IMG/VR virus record: IMGVR_UViG_3300033141_002353
Coordinates: 1-21,642 of that record
Origin: a virus
Direction: 5' to 3' (one strand)
Length of the DNA stretch: 21,642 nucleotides
Part shown: in pieces, positions 1 to 8,772 of the stretch
Numbering within the stretch: the first letter of the stretch is position 1
Layout: the number at the start of each line of letters is the position of its first letter
Translations under genes and position numbers: made by a program
Notes under the pieces: model-generated
The model's input: the letters and a program-made list of their open reading frames with translations, nothing else
Databases searched by the model: none
What the model was told of the DNA's origin: nothing

Positions 1-646
1 CGCCCTCGCCGGATACGCTAATAACACCCTCACTAGTAACCGAAATTCCCGTACCAATTTTAACCGTACCTCTATTTGCATCAGTTGCAATAACTGCCTT
101 TACTGAATCTCGCACATCACCAAGACTGACCTTAGTCGCAAGCGAATCCTTAATCCACGCAGAATCAGCTGACGACATTCCACCATCCCCGCCATCATCA
201 TCATGCGCTGAGATATAAGCATTCCATTGAGCGTCATTTAGTTGAGTCGTATCGAAAGGGAATATCGTGTTAATTGAATCCCGGACATCTGCTTTCTGTA
301 AATAATATTGAAGCGAATCAGTTATTATAATTGCAACCGTATCCTCAAAAGTCACGCCCCTTAATGCAAAACTCGAATCAAAATCCACCGGACTAAGAAA
401 TAACATCGTATCAATATCAGCAGTAAGCAATGTATCAACAGTAAATGAACCGCTATAAACTGTTAGTAATTTATTTATCCATTTATTTATCAGCAAAGTA
501 TCATGCATAGTAACAACTGCACCTGTCGAATCTCTATAAAACAAATGTACAAATTGCGGAGCTTTCTGAGACATCTGCCCGATAGAATCGTCGACCGAAA
601 AAACAATTATTAATAAAACAACTAATAAACCGATATATTTTTTCAT
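1..646 (-). CDS. Secreted fibre-like protein, 3' end cut by window edge
   Basis: Start at ATG 646 behind ACGGAGTGTAGT. 215 residues are visible and the frame is open at base 1. Residues 1-23 look like a Sec signal peptide (KKYIGLLVVLLIIVFSVDDSIG, Gln next). The rest is rich in Asp-Ser and Asp-Thr pairs (at least 13, for example FYRDSTG, HDTLLI, VDTLLTADIDT) and contains DTTQLNDAQWNAYISAHDDD. The visible end GTVKIGTGISVTSEGVISVSG is a motif typical of tail fibre shafts and necks. Whether this is a fibre with an export signal or a secreted adhesin cannot be settled without the missing C-terminus. Confidence 0.7.
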   Translation of the reverse strand, partial: MKKYIGLLVVLLIIVFSVDDSIGQMSQKAPQFVHLFYRDSTGAVVTMHDTLLINKWINKLLTVYSGSFTVDTLLTADIDTMLFLSPVDFDSSFALRGVTFEDTVAIIITDSLQYYLQKADVRDSINTIFPFDTTQLNDAQWNAYISAHDDDGGDGGMSSADSAWIKDSLATKVSLGDVRDSVKAVIATDANRGTVKIGTGISVTSEGVISVSGEG

Positions 647-664
647 ACTACACTCCGTTTATTT

Positions 665-1363
665 TTACCATTTACTATGCTTTTGTTTAGCCCCATAAGT
701 ATCCATTCGATAAAGAAAATGTATTCCCAAAAATCCAGCATCATCATTATTATCATCATGACCATTTGCTGGATCACGAGCTATTCTAAATAATAATACA
801 CTTCCAATTGTTTTTCCTGAGCCGGAAATAGCTGAAAAATCTGTCTGCTCATGTTGATCGGCAGTCCCGGAAGCTTCACAATATACAGTGTCATTTGTAG
901 TCGCTCCAAAAGAGGTATCTATATTAGCCCATGAATATTCAATTACCCAAACAGTTGTATCCGTATCGGTATTAATAGGACTCCAATGAATACAAGGAAC
1001 TATATCTGTCCCTTCCCTGTATGATGAAGGTAAATGAATCTCGCCGAATAATTCTTCAAGGTTTGTAGGATCAAATAGATATGAATACAATCCATTAATC
1101 ACCGCTCCGAAATTGGGATCATTCGATGCACCTTTAATGAAATTAGTTTGAGTAACAGTAATATAACTCCAATTAGAATCTGCAAAATGCACCGCACCAT
1201 TAATGGTTAAGGAATCAAAATTTGCATGACCATTAAAATCGGATAATACGGTATGTATCATATTCAATATCACTTTTTGAGTATACCAGATAAATTGCGC
1301 TTGCGTATTTATACTAAAAAACATTAATAATATAATAACTAATAATATAATTGTGCGTTTCAT
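665..1363 (-). CDS. Secreted protein with phage fibre-type C-terminal domain
   Basis: Two ATGs are possible. That at 1363 is chosen because GGAGAG stands four bases before it, while the ATG at 1375 has no SD. The product is 232 residues with a Sec signal peptide (KRTIILLVIILLMFFSINTQA, Gln at +1). A short linker with LDSLTINGAVHFAD-like strands follows. From about residue 105 it has a domain with YREGTDIVPCIHWSP, VWVIEYSWANI, GSVLLFRIARDP and GFLGIHFLYRMDTYG. I recall that domain from tail fibre and tailspike ends of many phages, where it probably folds as a trimeric tip. A Sec signal on such a domain is odd. Confidence 0.7.
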   Translation of the reverse strand: MKRTIILLVIILLMFFSINTQAQFIWYTQKVILNMIHTVLSDFNGHANFDSLTINGAVHFADSNWSYITVTQTNFIKGASNDPNFGAVINGLYSYLFDPTNLEELFGEIHLPSSYREGTDIVPCIHWSPINTDTDTTVWVIEYSWANIDTSFGATTNDTVYCEASGTADQHEQTDFSAISGSGKTIGSVLLFRIARDPANGHDDNNDDAGFLGIHFLYRMDTYGAKQKHSKW

Positions 1364-1387
1364 ATTACTCTCCATTTATTTATTATT

Positions 1388-2830
1388 TTAATATCGCCTT
1401 CGTATAACAAACGAATCATAAAGTTTAGTATTCGTTCCCATTCCTAAACGTCCCATGAATTCATAATAAAAATGTTGACCAAGCGGAAGATTATGATGCC
1501 ATATATAAATTTTGCCAAGCGAATTATCATAATAGAATCCCGTTACATTGTCAATATCGTCTGTTGTATTGAACGTATCGACAGGAGTCATTACACGAAT
1601 CGAGTCATTTATTGCGTTACCGCTCCATAAAATGATTTCAAATTCAGTTGAATCGCTCGCCTGATCTGCGAATATCATTATGCCGGTCTGTTCCCATGAG
1701 TTATATATAGCAGACGTATCCCGTGAAGTCGAATCGGTAAAATTAATTGTATCATCATAAGTAGCAGCGAATAATATCAATTCACCGGGGTCATAATTTT
1801 GTTCCCATACGGTCGCCTTAGACAGTAATGCCCGTGTATTTTGCAAAGTGCCATCACTAAATTTCGGTTCAATCGGGATTGATTCTATGCGGAATGTTAT
1901 TACTCCATCTGCATCTGAATATGTAGTAATCAACGAATCGTCATTATCATACATTCTGGCTCTAAATGAATATGTCGTATTATTTGTTAATCCTGTTATC
2001 CAACCCGATGTCGTAGTGAATGTTTGATGTACTGAACTATCTGCAGCCATTACAATTTCCAATTTCGACATTGGACCATCTGAATACATCGCCGTGTCAA
2101 TTGAAAATGATGCGCTATTATAAGTTGAATCTGTAATCAAAAAATTAGATAATGCCGGAGCGGTTGTAGTCGTAAACCAGAGTGAATCTGTCGAATAAAT
2201 TGCATTATTATTTACATATAAAATTACTTGAAATGTATCTTTTGTAGATGCCGTTAAATTCTGAATCACGCCGGATGTATCCGATAAAGTAAATTCGGGG
2301 AATAGTACGATATTCGTTGAACTATCCGTACAGTCTATAATTTTCAGCGAATCCCAAACGGTTATCGGATTCCCAGAATCGGCATAATTAAAATAATATG
2401 TAGCGTTTTTATACGTTGAATCTATAATCGTAAGATTTGTAAGCACTGGTAATTCCAGCGTGGTCATTGTTACGACATCCGAATACAACGTTGTTAATGC
2501 CGTTCCTGTTCGGGAATCGTGAAAAAATACTTGCGCTCTAATATCCTCATATAGCGAATCTGCCGTTAAACCCGTAAAAGTTCCGGATTGAATTGCACCA
2601 GTTTGGACTGTTTGAACGGTTTGACTGCCGGAATGAATTACCGTACTATCGGCATCTTTAATCCATCGAAGTGAATCAAACGTGATATATTGAGTCGGAT
2701 AACTAATACTAACTTCCCACGAAAATGATTCACATGTTGAATCTGTAATCGCAACGCTTTGAATAGTTTGTGCCGACACTTCGATAGAAAAACCGATAAT
2801 CATTATTGCAATTAATATTAATCGTTTCAT
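1388..2830 (-). CDS. Secreted protein with three fibronectin type III-like repeats
   Basis: A 480-residue protein. Residues 1-20 are a Sec signal peptide (KR, a hydrophobic core LILIAIMIIGF, cleavage after VSA with Gln at +1). Three FN3-like repeats follow at about 22-124, 127-222 and 225-315. Each opens with (I/L)xDST and ends with the pattern GLTxxxxYxxRxxVxxxxx...TTT. The C-terminal 160 residues are a different beta-rich domain (TLQNTRALLSKATVWEQNY ... GQHFYYEFMGRLGMG). The chain is rich in Asp-Ser and Asp-Thr pairs, about 20 in all. An SD (AGGAGA) lies within the end of the lysin gene. FN3 modules are known on phage tails, but a Sec signal is unusual there. It may be an exported prophage factor or a fibre-related protein. 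Confidence 0.7.
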   Translation of the reverse strand: MKRLILIAIMIIGFSIEVSAQTIQSVAITDSTCESFSWEVSISYPTQYITFDSLRWIKDADSTVIHSGSQTVQTVQTGAIQSGTFTGLTADSLYEDIRAQVFFHDSRTGTALTTLYSDVVTMTTLELPVLTNLTIIDSTYKNATYYFNYADSGNPITVWDSLKIIDCTDSSTNIVLFPEFTLSDTSGVIQNLTASTKDTFQVILYVNNNAIYSTDSLWFTTTTAPALSNFLITDSTYNSASFSIDTAMYSDGPMSKLEIVMAADSSVHQTFTTTSGWITGLTNNTTYSFRARMYDNDDSLITTYSDADGVITFRIESIPIEPKFSDGTLQNTRALLSKATVWEQNYDPGELILFAATYDDTINFTDSTSRDTSAIYNSWEQTGIMIFADQASDSTEFEIILWSGNAINDSIRVMTPVDTFNTTDDIDNVTGFYYDNSLGKIYIWHHNLPLGQHFYYEFMGRLGMGTNTKLYDSFVIRRRY

Positions 2831-3228
2831 AATATATTTCTCCTATTATTTTTTTCGTAATAATGCCAAAACCTGTTTTGTATTTTATTCGGATCGATGT
2901 CCACATGAATAAAATCTTTCCCTAATCCTATACGATTAAATCCGACCATAAACAAAGCTCGCAATATTGTATATCTTTCAGCGCTATTAACCGTCAATAT
3001 ATCAACCGCCGTACAATAAAAAGCATTGCTTTTAAGCGGTAAATGACTCGAATCCGGTTCACCGCCTTTTTCAACATTGTGTTTTTCACATCGGCAGCCG
3101 GACGTTATATCGAATGGCACACCCGCAACCTCTCTCGCATTATCAAGCAATTCCATTAACCTGTAATGCATGCTCACCAATCCGCATCCGCATTTACAAG
3201 CGAATTCTGTCATTTTAAAATATTTCAT
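2827..3228 (-). CDS. M15-family peptidase, probable endolysin
   Basis: A 133-residue protein of the M15 type (D-Ala-D-Ala or L-Ala-D-Glu cleaving peptidoglycan peptidases). It has FACKCGCG at 9-16, DITSGCRCEKHN at 40-51, then zinc ligands H62 (SSH), D76 (AVDI) and H108 (FIHVD) with probable catalytic D105. RIGLGKDFIHVDID is very close to the family signature. The H62-to-D76 spacing is 14, about seven longer than the usual SxHxxGxAxD, so there is a small insertion. No signal peptide or membrane segment is seen, so release would need a holin not visible here. It could alternatively be a virion-borne lysin. It overlaps the next gene by ATGA and has only a weak SD. Confidence 0.85.
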   Translation of the reverse strand: MKYFKMTEFACKCGCGLVSMHYRLMELLDNAREVAGVPFDITSGCRCEKHNVEKGGEPDSSHLPLKSNAFYCTAVDILTVNSAERYTILRALFMVGFNRIGLGKDFIHVDIDPNKIQNRFWHYYEKNNRRNIL

Positions 3229-3230
3229 AA

Positions 3231-4043
3231 TTACATCTGCGTTACGGTTTCCGGCGTTGGATTGACCATAAAGCTATTTGTGCCGAGTGTATAGCCAACA
3301 TAACCAAGCCATTCATTTGAGCCGACACCCGGTGCATCTTCAGTCAATTCACCATTAGCATCAACATAAAGATTTTTTTGTTCAGCGCTGAAATCAAAAT
3401 CATCACTTCTAATTTCACCAAATACGACAACCTCTTTTGTATCGGCTGCTGCATAATTAGATGTAATGACTCCGATTACTCTTGCCTCGTCTTCACTTGC
3501 TGTGCTGGCTCGTTTCACTTCGTTATTACCTGACGCATAAACGCACGTATTAGCATTACCGCCGCCATCCGTGCCGATAGTTTTGACTTTTGTTTTTACT
3601 AATTTCATATAATCATCCTTGCCCGTTGCGGTCGCCGGGATTCCGGTTTCCGTTCGGATCGCTTTAGATTTTACGTAAATTTTAATTGTTTCAAGATAAA
3701 CATTACTTAATGAAGTTATCACTTTGAAAGTTACTGTATAGGGTCCGTCATCTTCTGTACCTGCCCGCACCCTTACTTTCAGTGTAGTTTCATCGCTTTC
3801 AAGCTCGATTGAATCTAAATCCAAAAAAACATAAGAGACATCCGTGCCGTCCGAATCTTTAGCTACGACCGAATATGAGCTTATGGTCTCGCCGGTTTCA
3901 AACGGCGCATCCTCGAAATTAACATCAATAAAAAATTGTTCTTCAGGTTCTTTTCCTATTATATTTTCAATAGGCATTTCTCGCCCCACTATAAAATCAA
4001 ATGAGATTTTTCTTTTCTGTATATCGAATGAATACTTTGCCAC
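3231..4043 (-). CDS. Fibre-like tail protein with Ig-like and beta domains
   Basis: A 270-residue protein starting at GTG 4043 (AAAGGAACGGGAAT upstream). Residues of about 25-125 (EEQFFIDVNFEDAPFETGETISSYSV, LKVRVRAGTEDDGPYTVTFKV, ETIKIYV) look like an Ig-like module common in phage virion proteins. Residues of about 150-270 (NTCVYASGNNEVKRASTASEDEARVIGVITS, VVVFGEIRSDDFDFSAEQKNLYVDANGELTE, WLGYVGYTLGTNSFMV) show a repeating strand pattern typical of fibre or decoration modules. It lies directly after the hub and before the lysin. It is probably attached to the tail tip, but no receptor can be inferred. Confidence 0.6.
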   Translation of the reverse strand: MAKYSFDIQKRKISFDFIVGREMPIENIIGKEPEEQFFIDVNFEDAPFETGETISSYSVVAKDSDGTDVSYVFLDLDSIELESDETTLKVRVRAGTEDDGPYTVTFKVITSLSNVYLETIKIYVKSKAIRTETGIPATATGKDDYMKLVKTKVKTIGTDGGGNANTCVYASGNNEVKRASTASEDEARVIGVITSNYAAADTKEVVVFGEIRSDDFDFSAEQKNLYVDANGELTEDAPGVGSNEWLGYVGYTLGTNSFMVNPTPETVTQM

Positions 4044-4055
4044 ATTCCCGTTCCT

Positions 4056-6341
4056 TTAAAAATCATCAATCCGGCTCTCAGCATAGATTTCCACATAAGT
4101 CAATGATTTCTGTATCTTCATTATCTCCCAACGTTCTGTTGTACCTTCGACAGTCGCAGGAAACCATCCATGCGCTATCGTAATCGTATCGTTTATTTCA
4201 AGCGGAAATCCGAACTCCGGATACGTTCTAAACTTACAAGTATAATTACGTAATGTATAATAATCAGCCAATGCTTTGCAAAGCAATTCAGCCGTTGCAT
4301 CATCATTGATCCATTTCGCTTTTATTCGCAATGATTCAGTCGTAGCGTAATTCGTTTGTGAATTATAGCATTGACTTTGATACCCTGTACCCCCCGCAGC
4401 AAAATTATGATCCGATGCTGTCACGAATTTTAGTTTTTCACATTTCTTTGTCGCCGGATTGTATCCGTATTCGACATAGAATTCATTGCGTATTTTAGAA
4501 AGTGGTGTCCGTCCCTGAGATACATTCCACATTTTACCAGTCGTGAAATGCTGCTGAATCGTATCGGTTAGTGAAGGACGTCCTTGTAACGTTTCCGAAC
4601 CATCCGCTCGTTTAAAATTCCGTGCCATACAAGATTTGCATAACATATCGATCAATTCAGCGCTATCGGTATCATCAATAACTTGACCGGCAAATTTCCA
4701 ATCTTTAAGTGTGCCGTTCGTAGTATTGCCGAGTACGTCAAATTCAGCCCAGTCAATATCAGCGGTCGTAAGTCCGAGCTCATCACGGAAAATAGATTCA
4801 ATTACATACGGCGGGCTATCGATTAAATTCGTTGCATTCTTTCCGTTATCACGCGCGCCTTCATCAATCCAAGCTGCAAACTCAAGTCCTGCCATGTCGG
4901 CATAAAATTGTTTTTTTGGTATATGCAAAAAATCAATAGTAAAATCCATACGCAACATAATTTCATACAATCGCAAATCCGGCATATAAGATCCGCCACC
5001 ACCATCACCGGCACTTGTCATTTGTATTCCAAGTAATCCACGCCGCATTTTTTCAAATGTATCATAAGCTTCGATACCCGGAGTCGCTACCATATCATGA
5101 GTCGTTTCAACTTCCGAACCGGGAGTCATATTGTCGAATTCTGCTACTGGAGTTCCTGATAAATCTGCCGCTAAATTTTCAGTATTGGTTGCGGCATATC
5201 CTTCAGCGTTATTACCAATCATACTTACTAATGCACCACCAGGTAAAGCTTCAGGTGTTTCCCCATCTTTTTCTCGCAATCCTAATTTAGTTATAAGATA
5301 TAATCCGAATAATTCACCTTTAAATCCATCAAATTGTTCAAGTCGATATAATAAATTACCTTGATCTATTTCATCATTCGGCACACCGGTAATCCTGCCG
5401 AAAGTATCTAAATCAGTATCAATAGTATTTTTTTCATCATCAACAAAATTTAAATCATCGTGATCATAAGGGCATAAATTAGGTATCGCATGATAAATCA
5501 AATATAATTCACCTTCAACACATTTGTTGTTTTCAGTATCATTGAAAGTAGCCGCATCATTATCAGTATCAATATCATATTCGGTATCTGCTGAATCAGC
5601 ATTCGTTTCTTCAAATACCCGAATAAACCGTTCTCCCATCCATATATACATATTGGTAAATGCATTATTTACGATATTACCTGCCTCATTTGTTGGAGCG
5701 GAAAAACGTACTATTTGTTCAGGATATACTTGTTTTGTCAAATATCCAAGAGCTTTGGCATTTTCTGAAAATGTACCATAGGTAATCGGATATCCTTTGC
5801 CTATATGTTCATCAGGAACGATATTATTATCAACAGTACCGCTATTATCACTTTTTTTAATTCTCGTTAATGGTAATGTTTTATGTATCTTAAAACTTGA
5901 ATCTTTAATATTAAATGTCAATGTTTCGTTATTCCAGCTATAATCTTCGACAACTCCGGTAAACACCGTCACGAAATTATCCAGCAGAAAATCATTGCCA
6001 TAGTTATCTTTGGCAAATCCGAATTTTATAATAACTGCTGCATTTTCAGCATAGCTTAAACTGGATTGTATCGCATTGCTTTTTTTATCAGCATTAAGAA
6101 TCGTTACTTCAACATCCGATACGATAGCCCGCCCGAATCCTTCAGATGGGAATTCCATTGTCAATACAGGATCATTTTTAATGATAGGATCGTAGTCATC
6201 ATATCCTGCGCCCGCACCAGCTAAAAGTCTCCGAGTCGAAAAATACCAATCCGTATTACCTGCAATCTCTACAAGTAGAATCGGATCAGTGCCCGGTTGC
6301 TCTATTCGGTCATCGAATGATGTGTTAGTCGTTATTGCCAT
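4056..6341 (-). CDS. Tail hub / central tail-tip protein
   Basis: A 761-residue protein. The N-terminal 150 residues (SFDDRIEQPGTDPILLVEI, FGRAIVSDVEVTILNADKK, VTVFTGVVEDYSWNNETLTFNIKDSS) form a beta-rich domain of the kind seen at the start of tail hub proteins. The middle (about 290-520) is variable and acidic. The last 130 residues (FYVEYGYNPATKKCEKLKFV, YYTLRNYTCKFRTYPEFGFPLEINDTITIAHGW, WEIMKIQKSL) match the C-terminal half-barrel of gp27/Tal-like hubs, which close the tube and hold fibres. The start abuts the upstream stop (TAA|ATG). It is the largest tail gene here after the portal fusion, as expected for this role. No peptidase motif seen. Confidence 0.65.
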   Translation of the reverse strand: MAITTNTSFDDRIEQPGTDPILLVEIAGNTDWYFSTRRLLAGAGAGYDDYDPIIKNDPVLTMEFPSEGFGRAIVSDVEVTILNADKKSNAIQSSLSYAENAAVIIKFGFAKDNYGNDFLLDNFVTVFTGVVEDYSWNNETLTFNIKDSSFKIHKTLPLTRIKKSDNSGTVDNNIVPDEHIGKGYPITYGTFSENAKALGYLTKQVYPEQIVRFSAPTNEAGNIVNNAFTNMYIWMGERFIRVFEETNADSADTEYDIDTDNDAATFNDTENNKCVEGELYLIYHAIPNLCPYDHDDLNFVDDEKNTIDTDLDTFGRITGVPNDEIDQGNLLYRLEQFDGFKGELFGLYLITKLGLREKDGETPEALPGGALVSMIGNNAEGYAATNTENLAADLSGTPVAEFDNMTPGSEVETTHDMVATPGIEAYDTFEKMRRGLLGIQMTSAGDGGGGSYMPDLRLYEIMLRMDFTIDFLHIPKKQFYADMAGLEFAAWIDEGARDNGKNATNLIDSPPYVIESIFRDELGLTTADIDWAEFDVLGNTTNGTLKDWKFAGQVIDDTDSAELIDMLCKSCMARNFKRADGSETLQGRPSLTDTIQQHFTTGKMWNVSQGRTPLSKIRNEFYVEYGYNPATKKCEKLKFVTASDHNFAAGGTGYQSQCYNSQTNYATTESLRIKAKWINDDATAELLCKALADYYTLRNYTCKFRTYPEFGFPLEINDTITIAHGWFPATVEGTTERWEIMKIQKSLTYVEIYAESRIDDF

Positions 6342-7205
6342 TTATGTCGCTTCTATTAATTCAGTCATTTTCATTGTAACTGCATATTTATTATTTTTTA
6401 ATCGCTGAACCCCAAAGCCATCAAGATATACGTTCCAAATTTCACCGCTCTTGACAACTTCTATCTGAAATGGATTCAATCCGAAATCAATTAACTGTTC
6501 AACGAAATCTTTAAGTAAATCATAATCAGACCAGTCTAAATGTGAGAATTTCATATCAATCGAATCACGTGGAATGCCGAGCTTCGCTGTTTGTCGGTAT
6601 CCTGAGACCGCCTCGATACTTGTAATATTAGTGACCGGCGATATTTTCAACGGCAAACTCGGTGCATTAGAGTCAATCGTGACCGTCTGCTCAGTGATTC
6701 CGAAACAATTATCAACGTATATTGTAGCTGCTCCTGCTGCCGTATGGTCGAATTTTATTACATCAATGTCACTTTTATCGCCATCAGCGACTGCTGATAT
6801 ATCAATCAAATGTTGAACCCAGGTATTAACTTCTTCGGCTTCGGTTTTAAGTATCCTATCCGCAACTATTGCCCCGCCCGTGCCATCAATAAAAGATACT
6901 GTCCAATCGCTATTGGCAGCAGTTGAATATGTCCATAATACGATAACATTTTTCCCGCTTAAACTGATATTTAAATCAACCGTTTTAACTTCCTCTGTTC
7001 CATCATCTGAAGCATCGGCAAGAATCTTCATTGAATATGTTCCCTGCTTAACGATAGTCGATTCACTATAAACCTCAAGTTTCGTTCCATCAGTCGTTAT
7101 GAATACCGCCTGTGCCGCATCATAATTCGCATATTCAAAATAATCCAGTTCAGTTTTAATCGCTGAATTTTGGTCTCGTGGGTATCTGAATTTTACGAAG
7201 TCCAT
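6342..7205 (-). CDS. Tail-tip protein with inserted carbohydrate-binding-like domain
   Basis: A 287-residue protein. Residues 1-35 and about 180-287 form a likely tail scaffold domain (KISPVTNITSIEAVSGYRQ, IDMKFSHLDWSDYDLLKDFVEQLIDFG, and an ending NNKYAVTMKMTELIEA). Residues of about 40-175 look like a jelly-roll carbohydrate-binding module: ESTIVKQGTYSMKILAD, NVIVLWTYSTAANSDW, WVQHLIDISAV and AATIYVDNCFG. Located between tape measure and hub, it corresponds to the distal tail or minor tail position in siphoviruses. The family of the scaffold part is not recognised with confidence. Confidence 0.6.
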   Translation of the reverse strand: MDFVKFRYPRDQNSAIKTELDYFEYANYDAAQAVFITTDGTKLEVYSESTIVKQGTYSMKILADASDDGTEEVKTVDLNISLSGKNVIVLWTYSTAANSDWTVSFIDGTGGAIVADRILKTEAEEVNTWVQHLIDISAVADGDKSDIDVIKFDHTAAGAATIYVDNCFGITEQTVTIDSNAPSLPLKISPVTNITSIEAVSGYRQTAKLGIPRDSIDMKFSHLDWSDYDLLKDFVEQLIDFGLNPFQIEVVKSGEIWNVYLDGFGVQRLKNNKYAVTMKMTELIEAT

Positions 7206-7360
7206 TATAGCATCCCGCTGCGTTGCGCATCTTTAAACATCGGCACAAATGAATCCCGAAACCATTGCCGGTCACTCATTGCGCCCTGCGATAAATTTAT
7301 ATTGTTAGTAACATTTGAACCGCCTTGAACCGCCGCCCGCCCGGACCGCTTCCAATCCGG
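7205..7360 (-). other. Out-of-frame C-terminal piece of the tape measure
   Basis: The +1 frame relative to the tape measure is open from just after a TAG at 7361-7363 to TAA at 7205-7207. It reads SGRAAVQGGSNVTNNINLSQ, then GAMSDRQWFRDSFVPMFKDA and ends RSGML. This is the kind of ending tape measures have, and its stop overlaps the next start (TAATG), as tight as other junctions here. The shift most likely lies in the GC-rich run at 7330-7350. Removing one G there joins the frames as VRAAAVQGGS. Confidence 0.65.
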
Positions 7361-8771
7361 CTATTGTACCGGGCATTCCCGCAACCATCCAGTCGGGAAT
7401 TACATATTCGTGTTTATGGACTATGCCGCCGATGTCGCCTGTATAACCGCCGGCTTGAAATTCAAATATCGATTTAATGCCTTTTCCTATAGATGCCCAT
7501 GTTCCCACATCAACTCCGGCTAATTTTAAAATTGCCAATATAGCTGCTTTACTTGCCGCCTCGATAACCATTGCAATTAATAATCGTTGCCATCCTCTAA
7601 ATACGGCTTTGAAAAAGTTCTCATGAGCAAATGCTGCTTGTGTTAAAATAGAACTCATTGTATTTCCGAATCGCATCCAACTTTCAATTGTTTCATTAAT
7701 CTCTTTATCCTGAATATCATACATTTCTTCTAATAATTTCTTTATTATTTTATATTCTCTAGTATGTTCAGTAAGCCATACATGAGATTTCGCTTTCTCA
7801 AGATTTATTTTTTCTATTTGCGCTAATTCTGTTTCGCCTGTTATAATAGATTCTTTTTTTATTGCAGCTTCTTTTTCTAATTCTAAATTTAATGTTTTAT
7901 ATAAAGCTGCATATTCAGCCATTGCTTCATTGTATCTTTCTAAATAAAAATATCCACCTTTTTCATATCTTTCAATATCTGCCCACAATTCTGCCAGTTT
8001 TACATATATTTCAGTTGTTCTGGACATTTCTGCAGTAACACCTATCCAAGAATTTAGAATTTTAACAGCATCTGATACATATTCTATAAATTCAATAAGA
8101 TGTGGTAATAATGGAACTAATCCTAATTTCACTAAATCACCGAAAGCTTCTTGTAGATCGCCAACTGTATTCCCGAATTGTTTCATTTGACCGGCGCCGC
8201 TTTTCGCTTCATCTGTTGCAAGTGAGAATGCTTCGTTACCTATTTTAAGGATTTCGGTAAATCTTTCTTGATCAGTCATACTCATATCAAGCTGAATTCC
8301 GTATCGACTGAACATCTGCGTTGCGCCTTGAGCTGCACGTCCTAAAAGCATGAATGCTGTCCGTGCATCCACACCCATCTTCCGTGATAATCCTATTGCC
8401 GCCTTTGTCGCTTTGGGAATTACATCTGCTGACAGCTTACCGAGATTTATCATTAATGCCTGATTTGCGAGTGTCGCTTCGTCACCTTCGGTCGTAACTT
8501 TTTGTAAATCCGATGCAAGTGTTTGTAATTCGTTGGATAATGCCGCTGAATATATTCCTGTATTTTTAAGTGCGGCGTTCAATGAAGTAACTGCCGCCTC
8601 TTGAATATTACTCGCTTTCGTAAATTTGACTATTGCCGCCGTAGCAAATGAAGCCGCTATTATCCCTTTCAAAGAAATTAATTTTTTACCAAGCCCGGCT
8701 ATACTTGTACCTGTTTTCTTTACTTCTTTTAAAGAAATAACGAGATTTAATTTGTCAGTTTTTGATGCCAT
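7305..8771 (-). CDS. Tail tape measure protein, short, C-terminus out of frame
   Basis: A 488-residue frame. It has an N-terminal LVISLKEVKKTGTSIAGLGKKL, hydrophobic helices (GIIAASFATAAIVKF and LLIAMVIEAASKAAILAILKLAG), a charged coiled coil at about 250-370, and the typical end GGYTGDIGGIVHKHEYVIPDWM. The motif MGVDARTAFMLLGRAAQGATQMFSRYG is common in tape measures. This protein sets tail length and helps pass DNA through the membrane. The frame stops at 7305, yet a sensible C-terminus continues in another frame to 7205, giving about 521 residues if joined. At roughly 1.5 angstroms per residue, that predicts a tail of about 80 nm. Confidence 0.87.
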   Translation of the reverse strand: MASKTDKLNLVISLKEVKKTGTSIAGLGKKLISLKGIIAASFATAAIVKFTKASNIQEAAVTSLNAALKNTGIYSAALSNELQTLASDLQKVTTEGDEATLANQALMINLGKLSADVIPKATKAAIGLSRKMGVDARTAFMLLGRAAQGATQMFSRYGIQLDMSMTDQERFTEILKIGNEAFSLATDEAKSGAGQMKQFGNTVGDLQEAFGDLVKLGLVPLLPHLIEFIEYVSDAVKILNSWIGVTAEMSRTTEIYVKLAELWADIERYEKGGYFYLERYNEAMAEYAALYKTLNLELEKEAAIKKESIITGETELAQIEKINLEKAKSHVWLTEHTREYKIIKKLLEEMYDIQDKEINETIESWMRFGNTMSSILTQAAFAHENFFKAVFRGWQRLLIAMVIEAASKAAILAILKLAGVDVGTWASIGKGIKSIFEFQAGGYTGDIGGIVHKHEYVIPDWMVAGMPGTIAGLEAVRAGGGSRRFKCY

Positions 8772-8772
8772 T

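Noticed and set aside
1-2830. Diversity-generating retroelement acting on the fibre genes
   Set aside because: No reverse transcriptase and no template/variable repeat pair could be seen in the window.
1388-2830. Repeated GAATC on the plus strand as a tandem repeat or CRISPR-like array
   Set aside because: Spacing is irregular and in phase with Asp-Ser codons. It follows from protein composition, not from DNA repeats.
3844-5781. Several plus-strand open frames of 60-91 codons opposite the hub and fibre genes
   Set aside because: They lie fully antisense to a long, well-supported gene, have low-complexity Ser/Ile/Leu-rich translations and no SD. They are shadows.
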